Assembly: GCF_030718205.1 (NCBI RefSeq)
Contig: NZ_JAUZQF010000024.1
Location: forward strand, 62,001-126,000
Source of the DNA: Nonomuraea turcica
GTDB taxonomy: Bacteria > Actinomycetota > Actinomycetes > Streptosporangiales > Streptosporangiaceae
Direction of reading: 5' to 3'
DNA: 64,000 bases
Below, in pieces: positions 52,781 to 61,876 of the stretch; within the stretch, counting starts at the first letter, position 1; each line of letters opens with the position of its first letter. Under the pieces are notes generated by a model. It saw nothing but the letters and a program-made list of their open reading frames with translations. It was not told where the DNA came from and did not search any database. The position numbers were made by a program, and so were the translations under genes.

Positions 52781-53935
52781 ATGAACACGAAGTCTGATAC
52801 CGCCGGACAGACGATGAAAACGGCATCCGCAGGGCGGAACCGCACACGCCGTGGCCTGATCAAACGGGTCGGCGCCGGCGCCGCCGTACTCGGTGTACTT
52901 TTCGCAACAGGTTTCACTTCGACCGCTCAGGCCGCCACGCCCTCGGCGTCGGTGGCCCCTTCAACGCCGAACCTGCCACCTGGGGACACATCCAACGGTG
53001 CGGACAACTTCTACACCAGCGACAGCGTAACGGTCCAGAAGGTTTCCTTTAAGAACCAGTACCGGATGAACGTCGCGGGGAACCTGTTCGTCCCCAAGAA
53101 CCTGAATCGCCGGGCGAAGAATCCGGCGATGGTGGTCGGACATCCCATGGGTGCGGTCAAGGAGCAGAGCGCAAACCTGTATGCCACGAAGATGGCAGAG
53201 CGGGGATTCGTCACCATGTCCCTTGACCTGTCGTTCTGGGGCAAGAGTGACGGCCGGCCTCGCAACGCTGTCTCGCCGGACATCTATGCCGAGGACTTCA
53301 GTGCCGCGGTGGATTTCCTGCGCACCCAGACCTTCGTCGACAAGGAGCGGATCGGTGCGATCGGGATTTGCGGCAGCGGGAGCTTCGTCATCAGTGCAGC
53401 CAAGATCGATCCGCGTATCAAGGCCGTCGCGACAGTCAGCATGTACGACATGGGCGCCGCCAACCGCAACGGGCTCAGGAAGTCCGTCACCCTCGAGCAG
53501 CGAAAGGACATCCTCAAGCAGGCAGCGCAACAGCGCGATGTGGAGTTCGCGGGTGGTCAAACCGAATACACCAGCGGAACGCCTGAACAGCTGAATGACA
53601 ACTCGACTCCGGTCGAGCGCGAATTCTATGACTTCTACCGCACCGCCAGGGGATACAGCCCGAACACCACGACGCATCCCACGCTCACCAGCAACGTCAA
53701 GTTCGTGAATTTCTACCCGTTCGCCGACATCGAGACGATCTCTCCCCGCCCGATGCTCTTCATCACGGGAGAGAAGGCTCATTCCAGGGAATTCAGCGAA
53801 GAGGCCTACCGGCTTGCCGGTGAAGCCAAGGAACTGGTGGTTGTTCCCGGCGCCGGTCACGTGGATCTCTACGATCGCGTCAACCTCATCCCCTTCGGCA
53901 AGTTGACCACGTTCTTCCGGAACAATCTGAAGTGA
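52781..53935 (+). CDS. secreted (Tat-type) alpha/beta hydrolase, YcjY/DLH-like
   Basis: 384 residues with AAGGAG upstream. The N-terminus has a twin-arginine signal (TRRGLIKRVGAGAAVLGVLF). The nucleophile elbow is GICGSGSF, where Cys may replace Ser as in dienelactone hydrolase, with the Asp in FITGEKAHSREF region and His in GAGHVDLYDR. A HPMGAVKEQSANLYATKMAE segment is characteristic of YcjY-like hydrolases. Regulated most likely by the divergent MmyB-type protein. Confidence 0.87.
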   Translation: MNTKSDTAGQTMKTASAGRNRTRRGLIKRVGAGAAVLGVLFATGFTSTAQAATPSASVAPSTPNLPPGDTSNGADNFYTSDSVTVQKVSFKNQYRMNVAGNLFVPKNLNRRAKNPAMVVGHPMGAVKEQSANLYATKMAERGFVTMSLDLSFWGKSDGRPRNAVSPDIYAEDFSAAVDFLRTQTFVDKERIGAIGICGSGSFVISAAKIDPRIKAVATVSMYDMGAANRNGLRKSVTLEQRKDILKQAAQQRDVEFAGGQTEYTSGTPEQLNDNSTPVEREFYDFYRTARGYSPNTTTHPTLTSNVKFVNFYPFADIETISPRPMLFITGEKAHSREFSEEAYRLAGEAKELVVVPGAGHVDLYDRVNLIPFGKLTTFFRNNLK

Positions 53936-53959
53936 CCCAAGCGTGGCCGAGGGGGAGAA

Positions 53960-54060
53960 CGCGCAGCAACAGCGGTCACGGCGGTCCCTCGCCGGTGCGC
54001 CAGGACCTGCCGAAGCTGATCGACCTGATCCGCAACCGCGGGATCGACCCCGGCATTCGC
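53960..54060 (+). pseudogene. zinc alcohol dehydrogenase C-terminal remnant
   Basis: The frame HGGPSPVRQDLPKLIDLIRN, then RGIDPGIRT matches the end of zinc-dependent alcohol dehydrogenases (GGPAPVRxxLPxLIDLIWxRxIDPGK). No start, zinc ligands or Rossmann motif remain. The rest of the gap to 54294 has short open frames but nothing that I recognise. Confidence 0.6.
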
Positions 54061-54294
54061 ACACGGCGGTGCCCGCCCTCCGGCGCTCACGAAAGCGGAC
54101 GCCCGCGTTCCCTCGTCCGGTGAACGGCGGAGGCGAGTCGGGCATGGAACCGCTCAACCATCTCGAACGAGGCCAGGTCACCGTGGAGGTGGCCGAGTAG
54201 CAGCAGGCTCCGACCGCTACGGGGCCGATACGGCCGCTACGACGGGGTGACCAGCATCCGAACGAAAGCCACACCCGCCAGGAGAGAACACGAT

Positions 54295-55062
54295 ATGAAC
54301 CCCACCTACGACTTCACCGGCCAGGTCGCCCTCGTCACCGGAGCCGGCTCCGGGATGGGGCTGGCCACCGCCAGCGCCTTCGCTGAGTCCGGGGCCGCCG
54401 TCGCCCTCACCGACATCAACGCAGAGGCCCTGAACACAGCTGCCAAGGACCTCACCGAGGCAGGCCACCGCGTCCTCGCCCTCACATGCGACGTCAGCGA
54501 CGAGGACCAGGTCGCCGCCGCCGTCGACCGCACCGTCGAGACCTTCGGCCGCCTCGACATGGCTTACAACAACGCGGGCATCCAGATCCCGCCGAGCGAC
54601 GCCGCCGACGAACCCGCCGAAAGGTTCGACCGCGTCAACGCCATCAACCTGCGCGGCGTCTGGGCGTGCATGAAGCACGAACTGCGGCACATGCGCGCAC
54701 AAGGCAGCGGCGCCATCGTCAACTGCTCCTCCCTCGGCGGCCTTGTCGGCCTCCCCGGCCGTGCCTCCTACCACGCTTCCAAACACGGAGTCATCGGCCT
54801 GACCACCAGCGCCGCCCTCGAATACGCCCCACGCGGCATCCGCATCAACGCCGTCTGCCCTGGCCCCATCGACACCCCCATGGTCAGCGACATGATCGCC
54901 AAGGGCGAGCTCGACCGCGCCGAGGCCGAAGCCAACCAGCCCATCAACCGGCTCGGGACCGCCGAGGAGATCGCCCAAGCCGTCCTGTGGCTGTGCAGCC
55001 CCGGAGCCGGCTTCGTCATCGGCGTCGCCCTTCCCGTCGATGGCGGCTACGTCGCCCGATGA
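54295..55062 (+). CDS. SDR family oxidoreductase
   Basis: 255 residues from the ATG after AGGAGAGAACACGAT. TGAGSGMG (16-23), NNAG, the catalytic Ser in NCSSLGGLVG and YHASK are all present, with the C-terminal GVALPVDGGYVAR that marks classical SDRs of the 3-oxoacyl-ACP reductase type. It follows an alcohol dehydrogenase remnant, so the original operon has probably lost a gene. Confidence 0.9.
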   Translation: MNPTYDFTGQVALVTGAGSGMGLATASAFAESGAAVALTDINAEALNTAAKDLTEAGHRVLALTCDVSDEDQVAAAVDRTVETFGRLDMAYNNAGIQIPPSDAADEPAERFDRVNAINLRGVWACMKHELRHMRAQGSGAIVNCSSLGGLVGLPGRASYHASKHGVIGLTTSAALEYAPRGIRINAVCPGPIDTPMVSDMIAKGELDRAEAEANQPINRLGTAEEIAQAVLWLCSPGAGFVIGVALPVDGGYVAR

Positions 55063-55392
55063 ATTCCTCAACGCTGAGGAAGGGACTCGGCGCAGGCTGC
55101 TGGTTATCCTCTCCGAGCAGGTGGCCGACATTTTCGTACTGCCCAACCCGCCCGAACTGCTGATCGCGTTGTTCTTCGCGTGCGCGGCGCTGGCCTGGGC
55201 GCGCTGGGCGGCGGCCATGACACCGCGCACGGCTTGAGAGAAGCGGTCGGCGGCCTGGTCGGGATCGGGCCGGCTGGCGTCCAACCAGGCGATGACGGCC
55301 TCGATGGTGAGCGGCCGGCAGCGCACGGCCGGAGATGCTGACGTTCAGTAAGCCAGGCAGGCGCCGGTTTCACAGTGGACCGGTAGGCGCTG
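55063..55392. other. gap of about 330 bp with a possible minus-strand fragment
   Basis: On the minus strand a frame from about 55326 reads RCRPLTIEAVIAWLDASRPD, then QAADRFSQAVRGVMAA, a plausible helical protein segment that runs into unrelated sequence by 55150. I cannot place it in a family. No terminator is evident. Confidence 0.3.
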
Positions 55393-56574
55393 TCACGCGG
55401 CGGCCGCCTTGATCAGCGCGGTCGCCGCCGTCTCGATGTCCGCAGGCGTGCTCCAGCGGCCCAGTGACAGCCGCACTGTCGCGAGGGCGCGGGCGGTGTC
55501 CAGCCCCATGGCGGTCAGGACCGGGGAGGGGGTGTGGGTGCCGCTGTGGCAGGCCGACCCGGTGGAGGCCGCGATCTCCGGCGCCGCCGCGAGTAGTTCG
55601 TGCCCGAGGACGCCGTCGATGCCGACGTTCAGGGTGTTCGGCAGCCGGCACTCGACGGGACCGTTGAGGTGCACCCGGCCGGGTAGACCGTCGGCCAGCC
55701 TCTGGTGGAGGTCGTCGCGCAGGGCGGCCAGGCGGGCGGGCCCGCCGTCGGCGAGGTCGCGGGCGGCGAGGTCGGCGGCAGTGCCGAGGGCCACGGCCAG
55801 GGCGACGTTCTCGGTGCCGGCGCGCAGGCCGCGTTCCTGGCCGCCGCCGTAGACGACCGGCTCCAGGGTCACGCCGTCGCGTACGTACAGGGCGGCGGCG
55901 CCCTTGGGCGCGTACATCTTGTGCCCGGCCATGGTGAGCAGGTCCACGCCCAGCGCCTCGACATCGAGGGCGATCTTCCCGACGGCCTGGGCGGCGTCGC
56001 AGTGCAGCAGCGCGCCATGCTGGTGGGCGAGGGCGGCGAGGTCGTGGATCGGTTGCAGGGCGCCGGTCTCGTTGTTGGCGGCCATCACCGACACCAACAC
56101 CGTGTCCTCGTCCAAGGCGGCGGCCAGCGCGGCCGGGCCCACCAGCCCGTCGCCGTCGACCGGCAGCACCGTCACCCGAGCGCCGTGCAGGCGTTCCAGC
56201 GCGCGGCAGGTCTGCAGCACGGCCGGGTGCTCGGTGGCCTGGGTGACCACGTGCGGGCGCGGGCGGCCGGACGCGATGACGGCGCCGCGCAGGGCGAGCA
56301 GGTCGGCCTCCGAACCGGAGGCGGTGAACACGACCTCGCGCGGGTGCGCGCCGATCAGCGCGGCGACCTGGCCTCGGGCGTGCTCGAGTGCCGCGCGCGG
56401 TTGCTCGCCGTAGGGATGGTTGCTGGAAGGGTTGCCGAACAGGTCCGTCAGGTGCGCTGCCATCGCCTCGGCCACCCGCGGGTCGACGGGAGTGGTGGCG
56501 TTGTAGTCCAGGTAGACCGGCCCGCCGGCCAGCCCGGGGTGAAGGGGCGCCTGCAGGGCCGGGCGGTTGGTCAT
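55393..56574 (-). CDS. cysteine desulfurase (NifS/IscS-like)
   Basis: 393 residues from the ATG at 56574. PLP-dependent fold: YLDYNATTPVDPRV, the lysine in MAGHKMYAPKGAAALYV, and the catalytic Cys in SACHSGTHTPSP (about 334). The enzyme takes sulfur from cysteine as a persulfide. Its start overlaps the stop of the rhodanese gene (ATGA), so a sulfur-transfer partnership is likely. It is a class-V short version without a clear Fe-S operon. Confidence 0.92.
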   Translation of the reverse strand: MTNRPALQAPLHPGLAGGPVYLDYNATTPVDPRVAEAMAAHLTDLFGNPSSNHPYGEQPRAALEHARGQVAALIGAHPREVVFTASGSEADLLALRGAVIASGRPRPHVVTQATEHPAVLQTCRALERLHGARVTVLPVDGDGLVGPAALAAALDEDTVLVSVMAANNETGALQPIHDLAALAHQHGALLHCDAAQAVGKIALDVEALGVDLLTMAGHKMYAPKGAAALYVRDGVTLEPVVYGGGQERGLRAGTENVALAVALGTAADLAARDLADGGPARLAALRDDLHQRLADGLPGRVHLNGPVECRLPNTLNVGIDGVLGHELLAAAPEIAASTGSACHSGTHTPSPVLTAMGLDTARALATVRLSLGRWSTPADIETAATALIKAAAA

Positions 56575-56783
56575 GCCGGCGCTCCTGCCTCGATGGGCAG
56601 CTCGGACAGCCGCCATTCCAGCATGCCGCCGCTGAGGCGGATCGCGCGCCGTCCGCGGTCGGTCAGCAAGCGCACCGCATCGTAGGCGAGCACGCAGTAT
56701 TCGCCGCGACAGTATACGACGATCTCGCTGTTCTCGAGCAGCTCGTTGATCCGGTCGGCCAGCTCGGTGACCGGGCCCGCGGC
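56571..56783 (-). pseudogene. rhodanese C-terminal part of an ArsR-rhodanese gene
   Basis: ELADRINELLENSEIVVYCR, then GEYCVLAYDAVRLLTDRG and MLEWRLSELPIEAG form the rhodanese domain with the active-site loop CRGEYC. In intact relatives an ArsR winged helix comes first; here it has been replaced by an IS5-type fragment upstream. Whether a fusion protein is made is unclear because no start codon with a ribosome site is visible. Coupled by ATGA to the cysteine desulfurase. Confidence 0.75.
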
Positions 56784-56890
56784 CTTGACGAGCAGGTGGA
56801 GTTTGGTGGTCAGTTCGCCGCGGGAACGTCCGAGCGCCTGCCGGTTTCGCGATTGCTTCGTATCGATCGTCCCGCCGTCGTCCGGCCGTG
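56776..56890 (-). mobile_element. IS5-type transposase fragment
   Basis: The minus strand reads DTKQSRNRQALGRSRGELTT, then KLHLLV, matching the SRGGLTTKIHLAVD strand of IS5/IS4-group DDE transposases. Only about 35 residues survive. It directly abuts and runs in frame into the rhodanese sequence, so its insertion or deletion removed the ArsR part. Confidence 0.7.
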
Positions 56891-57003
56891 GGACCAGCGA
56901 TGACCTGGTGGGTTCCGTGCCGGGCGGTCCGGCGATCGTGGTGGGTCGGGAGCTGCGGGTCCCCCCATCAGATGGGAGGACATCGCCGCGGCGCACGGTG
57001 GGG

Positions 57004-57372
57004 TCAGCAGCGCCGCCAGCCGTCGTAGGTCGGGCGCAGGCCGATGCGGTCGAACGTCGAGGAGCCGGTCGTGCCGTACGGAACCCAGATGCAGGGGCCG
57101 TCCGAGGCGCCGGAGACGATGATTTTGACGTAGTCGAGTCCGGTGCCGCCAGAGCAGTTGTACCAGGTGCCGTAGATGGTGGAGGAGGCGCTGCTCTTCC
57201 GGATCGTCCCTCCGGTGCCGCCATCGCCGCGTCCCAGACAGGGGTTCGGTTCTGCGGCCGCGGGTCCGGCGGCCACCAGGACCGGTGCGCACACCGTCAT
57301 GGCGGCGACCAGGACGGGAACGACCTTCTTGGCGGCGCCCCGGATGCGGCGGCGGTTCGGCGTTCCAAGCAT
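57004..57372 (-). CDS. small secreted protein, two likely disulfides
   Basis: 122 residues, AAGGAG upstream of the ATG. The signal peptide spans about 1-40 (VVPVLVAAMTVCAPVLVAAG, cleavage near AAAEP). The mature domain of about 80 residues has Cys in PCLGR, WYNCSGG, DGPCIWVP and the C-terminal RRC, fitting two disulfides. It resembles small actinobacterial secreted domains of unknown function; I see no enzymatic motif. Confidence 0.75.
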   Translation of the reverse strand: MLGTPNRRRIRGAAKKVVPVLVAAMTVCAPVLVAAGPAAAEPNPCLGRGDGGTGGTIRKSSASSTIYGTWYNCSGGTGLDYVKIIVSGASDGPCIWVPYGTTGSSTFDRIGLRPTYDGWRRC

Positions 57373-57619
57373 GCTCGTACTCCTTCACGGGACACGATGA
57401 GGTTGGTGCATTCGTGAACGCGAGACGTGCTGGACGTATCGTTCATTGCCGGTGCGGGCTTGTCCAGCCGTGGCCATTCGGCGAACCGAGCGCACCGGGC
57501 CTACGTCATTTGTGCGCGAGCGACACGCGCGCATCCCGGAACGGCTGTCTGACGAGCTCCAGCGTCACAGACATCGGCCACCAGGTGCTTAGCGATGCGG
57601 AGGGGACAGCTCGCCGTCC
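57373..57619. other. gap upstream of the small secreted protein
   Basis: Contains the promoter of the gene at 57372 and no coding signal that I can support. Confidence 0.35.
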
Positions 57620-57742
57620 CGGTGGATCCAGGAGCAGCGGCTCGACAAGGCCGCCCGGCTCCTCGCCGACCCGCGCCACGCAGCCCGCACCGTCACGGAC
57701 ACCGCCTTCGGCGTCGGCTTCAAGGACGCCTCGCACCGCCGG
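57620..57742 (+). pseudogene. AraC-family HTH remnant
   Basis: The plus strand reads RWIQEQRLDKAARLLADPRH, then TVTDTAFGVGFKDASH, the linker between the two HTH motifs and the second recognition region of AraC regulators. After DASH the frame changes character. The sensory domain is absent. Between 57743 and 58107 I see no further gene. Confidence 0.7.
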
Positions 57743-58107
57743 CCCCTCCCGCCACCGGCGCTGAACCGTAGGTGTGCGTTGGGACGGACCACCGCCCCGG
57801 CGGGCTGTTGCCCGAGCATCTGAGGCGCGGCGGATCACCGCCGTGCAGCAGCGTCAGCCCGTGCCCAGCGCCACCAGGTTGACCACAGTGCAGGGGTAGG
57901 AGGGAACGGCCTGGCAGTTGCTCGCCGCCAATCCGGGCAGGAAGGGCAGTGGGCGCCGTCTGGACACGGTGCCCGACCCACGCGACGCGGGTGGGCCCCG
58001 GGGCAGGTCAGGCCTTTGGTGAAGAAGGACGGAGGCTGCGGCCAATAGATGGTAGACCGTTGTGACGGTCGAGAAACTCACCTGCCGAGCGCCAGCCGGG
58101 AAGAGGT

Positions 58108-58677
58108 ATGGAGTCCGATCTAGAGCCGTCAGATGCCGTTGTGATCGAGAAGTCTCGACATGACCCCGAGCACTTCTCCCAGATCTTCAACCGCTACTTC
58201 TCCCAGATTCATGGCTATGTCGCGTCGCGGCTGGGGTCGGCGAACGCCGACGACATCGCGGCCGAAGCATTCCTTATCGGTTTCACGGGTCGCCATCGCT
58301 ACGATTTAAGCTGGCCGTCTGCGCGTCCATGGTTGTACGGCATTGCGACCAACCTCATTCGGCAGCACCGGAGAAGTGAAATCCGCAGATATCGAGCCTT
58401 GGCGCGGGCGAGCCCGGGTGACGACTTCGACGAATGGGTCGAACAGGCTACAGAACGCTTATCCGCGCAGCGTATGCTCCCCAGCCTCAGCGCGGGACTG
58501 GCACAGCTGTCACAGGCGGATCGCGATGTGCTGCTGCTGGTGGCCTACGAGCAGCTGAGCTACCAGGAGATCGCGCTGGCCCTGCGCATTCCGGCCGGCA
58601 CTGTGGGTTCTCGACTGAATCGCGCACGACGGCGCCTTCGTCAAGCACTGCAACATTCCGAACCGGCCAAGAGGTGA
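58108..58677 (+). CDS. ECF RNA polymerase sigma factor
   Basis: 189 residues. Region 2 is FNRYFSQIHGYVASRLGSAN through AFLIGFTGRHRYD; region 4 contains LSQADRDVLLLVAYEQLSYQ followed by EIALALRIPAGTVGSRLNRA. No C-terminal extension. The next gene starts 4 bases after its stop and encodes a membrane protein, the usual place for its regulator. Confidence 0.92.
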   Translation: MESDLEPSDAVVIEKSRHDPEHFSQIFNRYFSQIHGYVASRLGSANADDIAAEAFLIGFTGRHRYDLSWPSARPWLYGIATNLIRQHRRSEIRRYRALARASPGDDFDEWVEQATERLSAQRMLPSLSAGLAQLSQADRDVLLLVAYEQLSYQEIALALRIPAGTVGSRLNRARRRLRQALQHSEPAKR

Positions 58678-58681
58678 AGCC

Positions 58682-59443
58682 ATGGATGAGCTGAGGTTAC
58701 TCAAAGACTACCGTGACTCGCTGCCTCCGCCGTCAGACCTCGTCATGGCACAGGCACAGCGACGACTCACCGCTGAAATGGAAGCGGCGGCCACTCTCAG
58801 TGCGAATCGTCACCAGCGCCCGCGTCTTGGGCGGCAATTCCCCGACGGGAGACCGCACCGGCTCTGGTCGGCGAAATTCATGGTCACCGGCGGTGTCGCT
58901 GCCACCGCAATCCTGGTGATCGTCGCCTTCGCCGCCCTTGACGTTCTTCAAGCTCGTACCGCCTACGCCGTGGAGCGCAGGCCGGATGGCACCCTTGCCA
59001 TTCACATCCGAGAACCCACCGAACCCCAGGGCCTTGAGGACAAGTTGCTGACGCTCGGCGTGAACGCGTCCATCACCTACGCGTCGCATCCCGGCCGCTG
59101 CACAAACGAGCCTCGCGGGAGGATGGCCGAGCAGCAGCCAGAAGTCATCGAACACCCCTGGGCACATGACCCGAATCCGACCACGAGATTCGGCGAATGG
59201 GTCTTCATCCTTCATCCGGACCGGATACAGCCAGGTCAGACGCTGATCTGGAACATAGTCTTCGACGAGAACTCACTGTTAAGCGAGGAAGAGTACGCGA
59301 AAGTACACGAACAACAGCGGCAGCAGCAGGGCTGGAGGCGCGCGCAAAGCGTATCCATGAGCAACTACCTCATCGACGGCTCTGCCCAACCCTGCGCATG
59401 GGTCGACTATCCTGCACACACTCCGACCCCGCTCCGGAGCTAG
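58682..59443 (+). CDS. CU044_5270-like membrane protein, probable anti-sigma factor
   Basis: 253 residues, 4 bases after the sigma stop with GAGG in the junction. An N-terminal cytoplasmic part (LLKDYRDSLPPPSDLVMAQA), one membrane helix at about 70-90 (MVTGGVAATAILVIVAFAAL) and an outside domain with two Cys. This layout is common for sigma partners in Streptosporangiales/Streptomyces. It lacks the HxxxCxxC zinc anti-sigma motif, so redox sensing through zinc is not expected. Confidence 0.78.
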   Translation: MDELRLLKDYRDSLPPPSDLVMAQAQRRLTAEMEAAATLSANRHQRPRLGRQFPDGRPHRLWSAKFMVTGGVAATAILVIVAFAALDVLQARTAYAVERRPDGTLAIHIREPTEPQGLEDKLLTLGVNASITYASHPGRCTNEPRGRMAEQQPEVIEHPWAHDPNPTTRFGEWVFILHPDRIQPGQTLIWNIVFDENSLLSEEEYAKVHEQQRQQQGWRRAQSVSMSNYLIDGSAQPCAWVDYPAHTPTPLRS

Positions 59444-59724
59444 CTCACGGGAATTGCCGCCAGTCCGTCCGGCCAGGAGTTCGCCCGCGCCACGGCTTCC
59501 CGATCCCGCAGGAGCAGAGCGTGTCAACGGGCACCTCAGCTCCTCGACGTCGTCCCCAAGGTAGGCCGCCAGCGAGGCGCTCGACTCCAAGCGCTGTTGG
59601 GTGCAGCTCGTTCTGAGGTACAGCCGACCTCGTTGGTACATGGACCCTCCCTCCGCGGCGTCGTCGGCGCGATCAACCACGAGTCGGTATGAAGCCGCAG
59701 GTTGATGTGTGCCATTCTCGCGAC

Positions 59725-60561
59725 ATGACCGAGTTTGAGACGACTCCGAGCCGGGACGGACTCGCCCTGAACCGCGCGTTGTGGGATGTGCGAGCCCACG
59801 TGCATGGTTCGACCGCTGCTGACCGGTTCTATGATGTCGAAACCTTCCTGGCCGGGCGGCAGACACTGTGTGCACTGGAACGGGAGCTGGCCGGCGAAGT
59901 GGTAGGGAAGGACCTCCTGCACCTACAGTGCCACTTCGGCCTGGACACTCTCAGCTGGGCACGGCTGGGCGCCCGCGTCACCGGCGTGGACTTCTCCCCG
60001 GTAGCGATCGCCCGGGCACGAGAGCTGGCCGAGCGCGCTGGTCTCACGGCCACCTTCGTCGAGGCCGACACCCAGCGGTTGCCCGCTACCTTGGCCGGCA
60101 GGTTCGAGGTGGTGGTGGCCACCTATGGGGTGCTGTGCTGGATCGCCGAGCTCGATGCCTGGATGCGTGGGGCGTCCATGGCGCTGCGGCCCGGCGGGAG
60201 CCTGATCCTGGTGGACATGCATCCGGCGTACCAGATCCTGGCCACGATCGATCCACTAGTCGCCGACTGGCCGTACGGCGGCGGCGAACCCCAGGTGGAG
60301 ACGGTCACTGGCACGTACGCCGATGCCGGGTTGCGCCTGCCGGTTCAGCAGACGGTCCAGTACCCGTACTCGCTGGGCGAGATCGTGACCGCCGCCGCGC
60401 AGGCTGGGCTTGTCGTGACGCACCTGGGCGAGCACGTCGCGACAGACATCGATCCCCGCAACCTCCTGCATCCGGATGAGGACAACCTGTATCGGCTGCG
60501 CTTCGGGGACTCCCACCTGCCCATCCTGTACTCGCTGCGCGCGATGTTGCCTCATGTCTGA
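59725..60561 (+). CDS. class I SAM-dependent methyltransferase
   Basis: 278 residues from the ATG at 59725 (a longer start at 59689 is possible). LLHLQCHFGLDTLSWARLGA is motif I, VTGVDFSPVAIARA motif II, and LRPGGSLILVDMHP the post-motif strand. HLQCHFGLDT is typical of a widespread actinobacterial family with unknown substrates. Single gene, convergent with the cobalt transporter gene. Confidence 0.88.
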   Translation: MTEFETTPSRDGLALNRALWDVRAHVHGSTAADRFYDVETFLAGRQTLCALERELAGEVVGKDLLHLQCHFGLDTLSWARLGARVTGVDFSPVAIARARELAERAGLTATFVEADTQRLPATLAGRFEVVVATYGVLCWIAELDAWMRGASMALRPGGSLILVDMHPAYQILATIDPLVADWPYGGGEPQVETVTGTYADAGLRLPVQQTVQYPYSLGEIVTAAAQAGLVVTHLGEHVATDIDPRNLLHPDEDNLYRLRFGDSHLPILYSLRAMLPHV

Positions 60562-60600
60562 ACTGCGTATCCGCACAGGTACGGGATCGCCTAACTAGTG

Positions 60601-60632
60601 TCCTGAGTCAGGATTCGCGCCAAAACTCAGGA
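60601..60632. terminator. possible terminator at the end of the nitrile hydratase operon
   Basis: TCCTGAGT at 60601-60608 pairs with ACTCAGGA at 60625-60632 across a 16-base loop. The stem overlaps the stop of the cobalt transporter (60627) and lies between convergent genes. The loop is long, so confidence is limited. Confidence 0.4.
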
Positions 60633-61724
60633 TCGCTGGGTTACTTCGTCGGCGGCACCTTGCCGGTCGCCGTACTTCTCGGCGAGTCCGCGGTAGCGCC
60701 AGATGGCGGCGGCGGAGAGCCAGGAGGCCGCGAAGACGGCGACGACGACGTAGCCGAGCAGTTCGAATTGGTCGGCCAGGGAGGCGTAGGCGGTGAGGAG
60801 TCCCCCGGCTCCGGTGGCGTCGGCGACGAGCCCCGCGACGTAGACACTGGCGATGAACGCGGCGACGGCCACGGTCATGCCGGTCATGGCGATGTTGTAG
60901 TAGAGCCTGCGGGCGGGGCTGCGGTACGCCCACGAGTACAGGCGTGTCATCAGCATGCTATCGGCGGTGTCGAAGGCACTCATTCCCGCGGCGAAGAGCA
61001 GCGGGAGGGAGAGGACAGCGAGGGTGGGCAGGCCGGACCCGTGGACGGCGGCGCTGGCGGACAGGGTGAGCAGGGTGATCTCACTGGCGGTCTCCAGACC
61101 GAGGCCGAAGAGGATGCCAACCGGGTACATGTGCCATGAGGAACGGATCAGCGCGCGGGCGCGGCGGCCGAGGAGGCGGTTCATGAGGCCCCGGTTGAGC
61201 AGGTGCCGCTCGAGCTCCTCCTGGTGCAGCCGGCCCTGCGCCATACGCCGCCACAGGCCGACAATGCCGGTCAGCACCATGAGGTTGAGCACGGCGACGA
61301 GCAGCAGGAACAGTACGGCCACGATCTGCGAGACCAGGCCGCCGACATGGCGGAAGGAGCCGATGCCCGAGCCTGCGTGGCCCGCGGCGAGCGCGACGAC
61401 GAAGGCGAGGGCGAGGACCACGGTGGAGTGGCCCATGGCGAAGAAGAAGCCCACGCCGACGGGTCTGCGTCCGCGTTGCATCATCAGCCTGGTGGTGTCG
61501 TCGATGGCGGCGATGTGGTCGGCGTCGAAGGCGTGCCGCATCCCGAGTGTGTAGGCAAGGGTTCCGGCTCCGGCGAAGGCCCCGGCGCCGGCCGGGCCGC
61601 TGGCGTAGAAGAGGTACAGGCTCCATCCGATGACGTGCAGGGCGGCGATGACGCCGACGATGCCCGTAATGCGCAGCCGTTCGGCGCGGGTCCATCGGCC
61701 GGGGGTGATGGTCGTTGTGGTCAC
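60627..61724 (-). CDS. nhlF: cobalt transporter NhlF (NiCoT family)
   Basis: 365 residues from the GTG at 61724 (AAGGA upstream). Eight membrane helices; the NiCoT signature HAFDADHIAAIDD (HX4DH) lies in helix 2, with GFFFAMGHSTVV and LGLETASEI as further family motifs. It imports Co2+ (or Ni2+) through the membrane. Next to a cobalt-type nitrile hydratase it should feed metal to the P14K-type activator. A strong hairpin separates it from the upstream gene. Confidence 0.92.
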   Translation of the reverse strand: MTTTTITPGRWTRAERLRITGIVGVIAALHVIGWSLYLFYASGPAGAGAFAGAGTLAYTLGMRHAFDADHIAAIDDTTRLMMQRGRRPVGVGFFFAMGHSTVVLALAFVVALAAGHAGSGIGSFRHVGGLVSQIVAVLFLLLVAVLNLMVLTGIVGLWRRMAQGRLHQEELERHLLNRGLMNRLLGRRARALIRSSWHMYPVGILFGLGLETASEITLLTLSASAAVHGSGLPTLAVLSLPLLFAAGMSAFDTADSMLMTRLYSWAYRSPARRLYYNIAMTGMTVAVAAFIASVYVAGLVADATGAGGLLTAYASLADQFELLGYVVVAVFAASWLSAAAIWRYRGLAEKYGDRQGAADEVTQRS

Positions 61725-61742
61725 GCATACATCCTTGGCAGG

Positions 61743-61821
61743 GGCACCGCGCGGTGCCGTCGTCAGCATCGAGAGGGGGCGGGCCGCACCCGCTGGTGGG
61801 GGAGCCACTCGCGGGTGCGGC
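61743..61821 (-). promoter_or_regulatory. intercistronic hairpins before nhlF
   Basis: GCCGCACCCGC (61783-61793) pairs exactly with GCGGGTGCGGC (61811-61821) around a 17-base loop. Closer to the start of nhlF, GGCACCGCGCGGTGCC (61743-61758) is a perfect 16-bp palindrome. Both are in the 152-bp gap between the activator gene and nhlF, so they may reduce read-through or slow translation of the transporter relative to the enzyme. Confidence 0.6.
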
Positions 61822-61876
61822 GGCCCTGGCGGACGGGCCGGAGCGGACGTCCTGGTGATCCGGGTCTTGGAACGGG

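Noticed and set aside
57854-58081. 75-codon minus-strand frame with a hydrophobic start
   Set aside because: No ribosome site and no conserved character; the antisense region contains the leader of the sigma gene.
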